Assembly (NCBI GenBank): GCA_026713545.1
Contig: JAPOOG010000077.1
Span: forward strand, 1-37,237
DNA: 37,237 bases
Origin: Bryobacterales bacterium
Lineage (GTDB): Bacteria > Acidobacteriota > Terriglobia > Bryobacterales > UBA6623
Reading direction: 5' to 3'
The notes below the pieces were generated by a model. That model saw only the letters and a list, made by a program, of their open reading frames with translations, searched no databases and had not been told where the DNA came from. Made by a program: the position numbers and the translations under genes. Shown here one piece after another: positions 16,597 through 23,738 of this stretch (position 1 is its first letter; the number at the start of each line of letters is the position of its first letter).

Positions 16597-18269
16597 GAGG
16601 CATCGACTGGGCTGTTCTGATCGCCTCGCTCGTGGCCATCATCGGCTATGGCCTGTACCGCTCCCGAGGGAGCAAGACCGTCGCATCGTACCTGCTGGCC
16701 GGGCGGACGATGCGCTGGTGGGTGATCGGCCTGTCGATCATGGCCACCCAGGCCAGTGCGATCACTTTCATCGGAACAACCGGCCAAGGCTATGTGGACG
16801 GGCTGCGCTTCGTGCAGTTCTACTTCGGCCTGCCGGTCGCCATGGTCATCATCTCGGCGATTGCGGTCCCGTTGTATTTCCGCTCCGGTGTCTACACTGC
16901 GTATGAGTACCTCGAAAGCAGGTTCGATGCAAAGACCCGCACCTTGGCGAGTCTGATTTTTCTCATCCAACGCGGGCTGGGTGTCGGATTGGCGCTCTAC
17001 GCTCCCGCGGTGGTTCTCTCGGTGATCATGGGCTGGCCCGAACCGCTGACGATCACCACGATGGGCGGCCTAGTCGTGGCTTACACCGTCATCGGCGGCA
17101 TCAAAGCGGTGATGTGGACCGATGCCCAACAGATGATGGTGATGTTCGCGGGCATCCTGGCTGCTTTTCTTGCGGCCGTTTGGGGCCTGCCGTCCGATGT
17201 CTCTTTTCTCGACGCGATCCATCTGGCCGGCATCTCCGGGAAGATGCGGGCGGTTGACCTGAGCTTCGATTGGCAGAACCGCTACAACCTGTGGTCCGGA
17301 TTGATCGGAGGGTCTTTCCTCGCCCTGTCCTACTTCGGGACGGATCAGTCACAGGTGCAGCGCTACCTGACCGGCAAGTCGATCCGGCACATGCGCATCA
17401 GCTTGCTCTTCAACGCCGTGGTCAAGGTGCCGCTGCAGTTCATGATCCTGCTGACCGGGGCGCTGGTGTTCGCCTTCTTCGTGTTCGTCGAGCCGCCGAT
17501 GCTGTTCAACACGGTCGAGCGCACACGGATGGAGGGACGTCTCGACCCCACGTACGAAGCCGTGCAGACCCGCTATCATGCCGCCTGGTCCACGCGGAGC
17601 GAGGCTGCCCAGAAACTGTCCCATGAACGAGACGCCGGGTCGGAAAACTCCTTCGTCGCCGCGAACGCCGAACTGGGCGCCATTCGTCAGGAAGCCATCG
17701 CCCTCGTCGAACAATCGAATCACGGAGCGACCTACAACGATACGAACTACATCTTTCTGAACTTCGTCATCAGCCACCTGCCGGCGGGATTGGTCGGACT
17801 GATCATGGCGGCGGTCTTCGCGGCGGCGATGTCATCGATTTCAGCGGAACTCAATTCGCTGGCCACGGTCACCGTGATCGACCACTATCGCCGCTATCTG
17901 GCCCTGGGACGCACCGATATGCACTATGCACGAGCGGCCCGGATCTCGACGGCGTTCTGGGGCGTGTACGCAACCGTATTCGCGAGCTTCGGAGGACAGC
18001 TCGGCTCGCTGATCGAGGCGGTGAACATGGTGGGCTCCCTGTTCTACGGATCGATATTGGGGGCGTTCGTCCTGGCCTTCAGCCGCTGGCGCGTGAGCGG
18101 CAACGGCGCATTCGCGGGCATGCTTGCCGGACTGGTCGCGGTCGCGCTGACGGCGAGGCTTACGGATGTGTCCTATCTCTGGTACAACCTGGTGGGTTGC
18201 TTGATGACGGTGGCGGTGGGGTTGATCATCGGCCGCGGAGGCGCAAAGGCAGCCCCGGCGGCGTCTTAA
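16593..18269 (+). CDS. Sodium:solute symporter (SSS family)
   Basis: This 558-residue inner-membrane protein has about 13 hydrophobic helices and typical family segments: GLSIMATQASAITFIGTTGQGYVDG early on, GGIKAVMWTDAQQ in the middle, and LSYFGTDQSQVQRYLTG. The segment FAAAMSSISAELNSLATV carries the Ser/Thr residues used for sodium in SglT-type carriers. A hydrophilic insert of about 100 residues (about 300-385) lies between helices. It probably imports a sugar or an organic solute with sodium. It is coupled to the tiny membrane gene upstream, and the exported hydrolases and isomerase around it suggest a saccharide substrate. Confidence 0.94.
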   Translation: MRGIDWAVLIASLVAIIGYGLYRSRGSKTVASYLLAGRTMRWWVIGLSIMATQASAITFIGTTGQGYVDGLRFVQFYFGLPVAMVIISAIAVPLYFRSGVYTAYEYLESRFDAKTRTLASLIFLIQRGLGVGLALYAPAVVLSVIMGWPEPLTITTMGGLVVAYTVIGGIKAVMWTDAQQMMVMFAGILAAFLAAVWGLPSDVSFLDAIHLAGISGKMRAVDLSFDWQNRYNLWSGLIGGSFLALSYFGTDQSQVQRYLTGKSIRHMRISLLFNAVVKVPLQFMILLTGALVFAFFVFVEPPMLFNTVERTRMEGRLDPTYEAVQTRYHAAWSTRSEAAQKLSHERDAGSENSFVAANAELGAIRQEAIALVEQSNHGATYNDTNYIFLNFVISHLPAGLVGLIMAAVFAAAMSSISAELNSLATVTVIDHYRRYLALGRTDMHYARAARISTAFWGVYATVFASFGGQLGSLIEAVNMVGSLFYGSILGAFVLAFSRWRVSGNGAFAGMLAGLVAVALTARLTDVSYLWYNLVGCLMTVAVGLIIGRGGAKAAPAAS

Positions 18270-18286
18270 CAGCCCGCCGCGCCTTT

Positions 18287-18316
18287 CACGGGACTTGCAC
18301 CACAGGCTGGTAGACT
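18287..18316 (+). promoter_or_regulatory. 30-bp motif shared with 16439-16468, possible promoter, copy 2
   Basis: Second copy of the motif, 35 bp before the ATG of the aldo/keto reductase. It ends in TAGACT, which could act as a -10 element. A strong Shine-Dalgarno AGGAGG at 18337-18342 follows. Confidence 0.4.
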
Positions 18317-18350
18317 ATCCACAGAACTCGTTCTGCATGAGGAGGCCGGA

Positions 18351-19343
18351 ATGGCCGCAAAGGACAAGCAATTCACTCGCAGGGAACTGGGCCGAAAAGC
18401 CGTGCTGGCGAGCGGAGCGATCGCCGCGTCGCCGCTGGCGTCTTCCGGAGCCGCGGGCGCTCTCGAAGGCCGTCCGCTCGGCATGACCGGCATCGAAGTC
18501 GGCATCCTCGGGATTGGCATGTCACCTCTGGGGCAGCCCGGCGTGACGCAGGAGGAAGCGAACCGGGTGATCGCGATGGCGGCCGATGAAGGAGTGAACT
18601 ACCTCGACGCGGCGCCGATCTACGGAATGGCGGAACGCCGGCTCGGCCCGGCGCTCAAAGGCAAGCGCGACAAGTTCGTCCTCGTGTCGAAGGTGGAGGC
18701 CACTTCCAACCAGGACGCCACCTGGCAGATCAAAGAAAGCCTTCACAAGATGCAGACGGACTATCTGGACGTCGTCCATCTGCACAACGTCGGTCGAACC
18801 GACCGCTTCCCCGACCTCGATGTCTTGATGGGAGAGGACGGGGCGCTGCAAGCACTGCGCGACGCGAAGAAAGAGGGGCTGATCCGGCACATCGGACTGA
18901 CTTGTCATCTGCGGCCGGCGCGTGCCCTTCCGATCATCGAGAGCGGCGAGATCGAGCTCGTGATGTGCGCCGCGAATTTCGTAGACCTGCATACCTACAA
19001 CTTCGAAGGCACGGTCTTCGCAGAGGCGGCCAAGCGGAAAATGGGCGTGGTCGCGATGAAGATCCTCGGCGGCACGGAAGGCGACGGCGCCAAGCTATCC
19101 GCTGACGAGCACTACACCAACGCAGTGCGTTACGCCCTGGGCATCCCCGGCCTGTCTGTCGCCATCATGGGGATGAAGAATACGACGGAGTTGCAAAAGG
19201 CTCTGGAGACGGTGCGAGCCTACAAGGCCTTCTCGGCGGACGAGCTGACCCGGCTCAAAAAGAAGGGCGAGGTGCTCGCCCGGAGCAAGGACTGGGGCGA
19301 GCTGCGCGGGCCGGTCTCCTGGGACGGCGACAAGACTGCGTAG
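18351..19343 (+). CDS. Tat-exported aldo/keto reductase
   Basis: This 330-residue NADPH-dependent oxidoreductase of the aldo/keto reductase family carries a twin-arginine signal (TRRELGRKAVLASGAIAASP), implying export with its cofactor already bound. The catalytic tetrad can be seen: Asp86 and Tyr91 in YLDAAPIYG, Lys114 in LVSKVE, and His143 or His145 in VVHLHN. The C-terminal cofactor-binding part has PGLSVAIMGMKN. A strong AGGAGG precedes the ATG. It lies after the symporter, separated by a promoter-like motif, and ends 9 bp from the convergent rnj. It may oxidise or reduce a sugar in the periplasm; the substrate is unknown. Confidence 0.93.
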   Translation: MAAKDKQFTRRELGRKAVLASGAIAASPLASSGAAGALEGRPLGMTGIEVGILGIGMSPLGQPGVTQEEANRVIAMAADEGVNYLDAAPIYGMAERRLGPALKGKRDKFVLVSKVEATSNQDATWQIKESLHKMQTDYLDVVHLHNVGRTDRFPDLDVLMGEDGALQALRDAKKEGLIRHIGLTCHLRPARALPIIESGEIELVMCAANFVDLHTYNFEGTVFAEAAKRKMGVVAMKILGGTEGDGAKLSADEHYTNAVRYALGIPGLSVAIMGMKNTTELQKALETVRAYKAFSADELTRLKKKGEVLARSKDWGELRGPVSWDGDKTA

Positions 19344-19352
19344 CTGCGTAGT

Positions 19353-21023
19353 CTACGTTTCCAGAATCACCGGCAAGACCAGCGGCCTACTGGATGTCAC
19401 GCGGCTAAGGTGGCGGCGGAGGTCGGCGCGAACCTTCTCTTCCATCACCCCCCCATCGGTTTTCTCTTCGTACGTAGCCGAGGCAAGCGTGTTTGCAACG
19501 ACCTCGCGGGCACTCTCGAGCAGCGAGGGGTCATCCTCGCGGATGACGAAACCGCGCGTGACGATCTCGGGTCCGCTCTCGATCTCGCCGGTGTGACGAT
19601 TCAGCGCAACGATCGGGATGACTACGCCGAACTCCGAGAGATGGCGGCGGTCGCGGATGACCATTTCTTCGACGATCTCGTCGCCGGTGCCGGAGTCGAT
19701 GCAGACCCGTCCCACCGGCACCGATTCCCGGCGACGGGCCCCCTCTTCATCGATTTCGAGGACATCTCCGCTTTGCAGCAGCAAGGAATCTTCGATGCCC
19801 GAGCCCCGCAGGGTTTCGGCCATGCGGATATGACGCGAGAGCTGCCGGTACTCGCCGTGAACCGGCACGAAATACTTGGGCCGCGTCAAGTTGAGCATGA
19901 GGAGCAGTTCCTGGCTTGCGGCGTGTCCCGACACGTGCAGAGGTGGATTCATCGCTCCGTAGAAGACTTCGGCTTCCCGGCGGTAGATGTGGTCGATCAT
20001 GCGGAAGATGGCTTTTTCATTTCCGGGGATCATGCGGGCGCTGAGGATAACCTGGTCGCCTTCTTCGATCCGCGCATAGCGGTGTTTGCCGACCGACGCT
20101 CGCGAGAGCGAAGAAAGCGGCTCTCCCTGACTGCCCGCGATGATCACGGTGCGCTGGGATCGAGGCAGGCGCTGGATATCGGCGGGGCGCAACAAAAGGC
20201 CGTCCGGGATGCGGAGCAGGCCCAGATCGTGCGCCAGCTCACAGGACGTCTGCATGCTGCGCCCGACGAGAGACGCCTTCCGGCCGCACTGGAGCGACAG
20301 GTCGAGAATTTGCTGGACGCGATGCGTGGACGAGGAAAAGCAACTGATGAAAACGGTCCCGCTGCTGCGCTGGAGCAGATCTTCAAGCTGTGGACGGACC
20401 GTTTTCTCTGACGGCGTGTAGCCGTCGACTTCGATATTCGTCGAGTCCGACAGGAGCAGGAGAACGCCGCGCTGTCCGTAGTCGGCAAAGCGATGAAGGT
20501 CGAAAAGGCGGTTGTCCACGGGCGTCGGGTCGATCTTGAAGTCGCCCGTGTGGATCACGGTGCCCAGCGGCGTCCGCACCGCGAGCGCAAAAGAGTCAGC
20601 CGTGCTGTGCGTGACCTGAATGAACTCGACCTGAAAGCATCCAAGCTCGACGGTGTCGCCCGCTCCCATTTCATGGAAAACCGGCTCCTCGTTCAGATCG
20701 TGCTCCTCGAGCCGGCGTTCGACAAGCGCCCTGGCCAGGCGCGGCGCGTAGATGGGTATGTCGAGCTGCGAGAGAACGTAAGGGACCGCGCCGATATGGT
20801 CCTCATGGCAGTGCGTCAGCACCAGCCCTCGGACCTCTTCGCGGTGCTCGACGAGGTAGCTGACATCGGGGACGACGATGTCCACCCCGAGCAGCTCGCC
20901 GCCGGGAAACATCATGCCGGCGTCGATCACGATCAGGTCGCCTCCGCAGCGCAGGGCGAGCATGTTCATGCCGAACTCGCCAAGTCCGCCAAGCGGAACA
21001 ACGTGCAGCTTTTGATCAGACAG
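19353..21023 (-). CDS. rnj: Ribonuclease J (metallo-beta-lactamase/beta-CASP family), apparent CTG start
   Basis: RNase J is an endo- and 5'-exoribonuclease for mRNA decay and RNA maturation in the cytoplasm. The zinc motif HCHEDHIG, the beta-CASP region (ISCFSSSTHRVQQI) and SGHAASQELLLMLN with VPVHGEYRQL are present, and the length of 556 residues matches the family. The first ATG in frame (20969) would delete the invariant PLGGLGEFG loop; the frame stays open upstream and reads SDQKLHVVPLGGLGEFGMN directly after a CTG at 21023-21021. A perfect GGAGG (21031-21035) sits 7 bases before that CTG, and no ATG, GTG or TTG lies between it and the ATG. The start is therefore placed at CTG. It is convergent with the aldo/keto reductase gene. 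Confidence 0.94.
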   Translation of the reverse strand: MSDQKLHVVPLGGLGEFGMNMLALRCGGDLIVIDAGMMFPGGELLGVDIVVPDVSYLVEHREEVRGLVLTHCHEDHIGAVPYVLSQLDIPIYAPRLARALVERRLEEHDLNEEPVFHEMGAGDTVELGCFQVEFIQVTHSTADSFALAVRTPLGTVIHTGDFKIDPTPVDNRLFDLHRFADYGQRGVLLLLSDSTNIEVDGYTPSEKTVRPQLEDLLQRSSGTVFISCFSSSTHRVQQILDLSLQCGRKASLVGRSMQTSCELAHDLGLLRIPDGLLLRPADIQRLPRSQRTVIIAGSQGEPLSSLSRASVGKHRYARIEEGDQVILSARMIPGNEKAIFRMIDHIYRREAEVFYGAMNPPLHVSGHAASQELLLMLNLTRPKYFVPVHGEYRQLSRHIRMAETLRGSGIEDSLLLQSGDVLEIDEEGARRRESVPVGRVCIDSGTGDEIVEEMVIRDRRHLSEFGVVIPIVALNRHTGEIESGPEIVTRGFVIREDDPSLLESAREVVANTLASATYEEKTDGGVMEEKVRADLRRHLSRVTSSRPLVLPVILET

Positions 21024-21047
21024 GGAAGCGCCTCCGCGGGACGGAGT

Positions 21048-21073
21048 ATTGTAGCAGTGGCGCCAGTGCTACA
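21048..21073 (-). promoter_or_regulatory. Palindrome over the RNase J promoter
   Basis: TGTAGCA and TGCTACA bracket TGGCGCCA in a 24-bp palindrome (21050-21073) with a single mismatched pair. The minus-strand sequence TACAAT at 21053-21048, a good -10, overlaps its edge and would start transcription about 20 bases before the CTG start. It could be a repressor site or fold as RNA if transcribed from further upstream. Confidence 0.5.
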
Positions 21074-21120
21074 GCCGCCGGTCCGGCGGTATCTCCCGGG
21101 GCCGTTTCCGGACGGGCTGC

Positions 21121-22299
21121 CTACGACCGGGTGTTTTCATACCAAACGACGTTCCTGCTTTCCTGGCCGGCGATCAATACATCGAGGTCGCCGTCAGCAT
21201 CCATGTCTACCAGGCGGATATCGTAGGCGGCTTGATCTTCGTTGATGTGGTGGGTCGTGAAGTTACCGGCGCCGTCGTTCTCGAACCAGGCAGCGATGAA
21301 GCTGTCTTTCGCGCAGGTCGCGGCGTCGATGTCACCGTCGCCGTCGATGTCGCCGACGGCCAGACTGTGCGGGCCTTCGAGGGAGGGGTTGATCTCCATA
21401 AGCTCGAAGTCAGGGGCCTTGAACCACAGCACTCCTGTGCCGTGTCCGCGGGACGCGATGAAATCGGCCTTGCCGTCGCCGCTCAGTTCCGCGATCAGGA
21501 TGTTCGTCGCGCCTTCCTGCCCGGTCGCGAGAACGTGCTTCTCCCAGGGCTCGCCGCCATCGGCCGGCTGCTCCCACCAGGCGAACCAGTTGCCGCCCTC
21601 GGGAATCTTCGCGGCGGCGGAAATGTCGGCCTTGCCGTCGCCGCTGACGTCGCCGACGCCCATGTAATGGCTGAGCCCCGGCGCATCTTTTTCGGCAAAG
21701 ACATGACGTACCCAGCGCTCGGCCTCGCGCGGGGTCTCGGGGATCTCATACCAAGCGATCGATTCGGGATAAGGACCCTTGGGCTGAGCGCTGTTGGCAA
21801 TCAGGTCCACCTTGCCGTCTCCGTTGACGTCGCCGGTGATCAGGCCGTGCGTGCCGTCGATTTCGTCATCCACAAGGTGATACGGCCAGGGCCCCCGTAG
21901 CGGGTCGTCCGGACGTTCGAGCCAGAAGACCGGGCCGGGGCTGTATACGCCGCCGATGTAGTCCGGGTCGCCGTCCGCGTCGACGTCGATTACCTCGCTG
22001 TGGATGGCGGTCTTGCCGGGCTGCTCGGCGCCAATGACGAACTTCGTCCAATCCGGCGCCACATAGAGGCGTGTTTCGTTCTCCGCGCTGACGATCACGT
22101 CCGGCAAACCATCGCCGCTGAAGTCGGCCGCGATTGCGGTCTGATTCGGGTAGCCCTCCGCGATGACGTGCCTGGGCCAGTTCGCCTTCCATGAAGCGTC
22201 ACCCACTTTGGCTTCAGCCGTCTCGGATTCAGGGGAGCCGCAACCGAGAGTCAGCAGCGAGAGGATGAGCGAAAACGATCCGATGATGCGATTGGTCAT
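21121..22299 (-). CDS. FG-GAP/VCBS-repeat beta-propeller lipoprotein
   Basis: This 392-residue protein has a lipoprotein signal (IIGSFSLILSLLTLGC, lipobox LTLGC, Cys20), so it is anchored to a membrane outside the cytoplasm. The body holds about six FG-GAP/VCBS repeats with calcium-binding loops of the D-x-D/N-x-D-G type: DVDADGDPDYIGG, DVNGDGKVDLIAN, DVSGDGKADISAA, ELSGDGKADFIAS, DIDGDGDIDAATC and DMDADGDLDVLIA. Such seven-bladed propellers bind ligands or proteins and have no known reaction of their own. AAAGGA lies before the ATG. It is separate from the ntrYX pair by 65 bp and from rnj by about 100 bp. Its function is unknown. Confidence 0.88.
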   Translation of the reverse strand: MTNRIIGSFSLILSLLTLGCGSPESETAEAKVGDASWKANWPRHVIAEGYPNQTAIAADFSGDGLPDVIVSAENETRLYVAPDWTKFVIGAEQPGKTAIHSEVIDVDADGDPDYIGGVYSPGPVFWLERPDDPLRGPWPYHLVDDEIDGTHGLITGDVNGDGKVDLIANSAQPKGPYPESIAWYEIPETPREAERWVRHVFAEKDAPGLSHYMGVGDVSGDGKADISAAAKIPEGGNWFAWWEQPADGGEPWEKHVLATGQEGATNILIAELSGDGKADFIASRGHGTGVLWFKAPDFELMEINPSLEGPHSLAVGDIDGDGDIDAATCAKDSFIAAWFENDGAGNFTTHHINEDQAAYDIRLVDMDADGDLDVLIAGQESRNVVWYENTRS

Positions 22300-22364
22300 G
22301 GCGTGATTCCTTTCGGATTGAGAACGGCCGGCAGCAAGCGCAACCAGGTGGGCCGGGAACGGGG

Positions 22365-23738
22365 CTACGACTCCTTCAGCGATATTCCCAAAGCCTTCAT
22401 CTTGCGATAGAGATGGCTTCGCTCCAAGCCAAGGGCGGCCGCCGCGCGAGTGATGTTACCCCCCAAGCCTTCGAGTGTCTTCAGGACGTATTCGCGTTCA
22501 TAGGCCTTCCGCGCCTCTTCCAATGACTTGAAGTTGGCTGTCTGCAAGCGACCCGACGCAGCCGAATGCCGCCGGGGAGCCGGCGGAAGATCGGCAGTGT
22601 CAATGCGCGAGCGCGGGTTCATGATAACGATCCGCTCCATCAGATTGCGCAGCTCGCGAACATTGCCGGGCCAGGAGTAGTCCATCAACGCCTGCTGGGC
22701 CGCCTCGGTCAGTTCCTTCGGCCTCCGGCCGTACTCCGAGGCAAACTCGCGTAGGAAGTATCCGGCAAGCAGCGGAATGTCTTCGGCGCGTTCGCGCAGC
22801 GGCGGGACCGCAAAGGGGATCACGTTGAGCCGATAGAAGAGGTCGTCCCGGAAGTTGCCTCGGCTGATCTCGTTGTCCAGGTTCTTGTTGGTCGCGGCGA
22901 TGACGCGGACATCGACTTGCACGGTCTTCCCGGAGCCGACGGGTTCGAAACGCTGTTCTTCGAGCACGCGCAATACCTTGGCCTGCGTGTTCAAGCTCAT
23001 GTCGCCGACTTCATCCAGAAAGAGCGTGCCCCCATCAGCCTGTTGAAACTTGCCGGTCTTGTTTTCGTGAGCGCCGGTAAAGGAACCCTTGACGTGCCCG
23101 AACAACTCGCTTTCGATCAGTTCTTCCGGAATGGCCGCGCAGTTGACCTCGACGAACGCGGCCCGAGCCCGCTGGCTTCGAGCGTGGATGGCGGAGGCGA
23201 TCAATTCCTTGCCGGTCCCGCTCTCTCCGTAAATCAGAACACGGCCGTTGGTCGGCGCCATCAGTTCCAACTGCTGGCGCAGGGCTTTCATCGGGATGCT
23301 CTCGCCGATGATCCTGAACTTCGTCTTGACCTGTTCACGGAGCGAGAGATTCTCAATCAACAACCGGCGGCGTTCGAGAGCGTTCTTGACGCAGACGGTG
23401 ACCTTTTCCAGCGAAAGCGGCTTCTCGAGGAAGTCAAGCGCGCCCAGCTTGGTAGCGCGCACCGCGCTTTCGATCGTGCCATGGCCCGATATCACGACAA
23501 CCATGGGGCGCCGGCTCGGATCGAGTTGCTGGATGCGTTCCAGGGTTTCGAGGCCGTCCATCGCAGGCAGCCAGATATCGAGAAGGACAACGTGATAGGT
23601 CTTCTCGTTCAGCAGTGAGAGGCATTCCTCGCCGGTTTCGACCGCCGTGGCCTCGTAGCCCTCGTCTTCGAGGATTCCGCTGAGCGACTCTCGGATGCCC
23701 GGCTCGTCGTCGACGACCAGGATACGGCTGGGCCTCAC
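22365..23738 (-). CDS. ntrX: NtrX/NtrC-like sigma-54-dependent response regulator
   Basis: This 457-residue regulator has a receiver domain (phospho-acceptor Asp54 in VVLLDIWLP), an AAA+ domain with Walker A GESGTGKE (171-178), Walker B GGTLFLDEVGDM, a GAFTGA-loop variant GSFTGA (218-223), and a C-terminal Fis-type helix-turn-helix (ITRAAAALGLERSHLYRKM). It activates sigma-54 promoters when phosphorylated. The start is the GTG at 23738, which overlaps the stop of the upstream sensor kinase (GTGA), so the two form a translationally coupled two-component pair. The GSFTGA spelling differs from the consensus in one residue. Targets are unknown; nitrogen or envelope control is possible by family. 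Confidence 0.93.
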   Translation of the reverse strand: MRPSRILVVDDEPGIRESLSGILEDEGYEATAVETGEECLSLLNEKTYHVVLLDIWLPAMDGLETLERIQQLDPSRRPMVVVISGHGTIESAVRATKLGALDFLEKPLSLEKVTVCVKNALERRRLLIENLSLREQVKTKFRIIGESIPMKALRQQLELMAPTNGRVLIYGESGTGKELIASAIHARSQRARAAFVEVNCAAIPEELIESELFGHVKGSFTGAHENKTGKFQQADGGTLFLDEVGDMSLNTQAKVLRVLEEQRFEPVGSGKTVQVDVRVIAATNKNLDNEISRGNFRDDLFYRLNVIPFAVPPLRERAEDIPLLAGYFLREFASEYGRRPKELTEAAQQALMDYSWPGNVRELRNLMERIVIMNPRSRIDTADLPPAPRRHSAASGRLQTANFKSLEEARKAYEREYVLKTLEGLGGNITRAAAALGLERSHLYRKMKALGISLKES

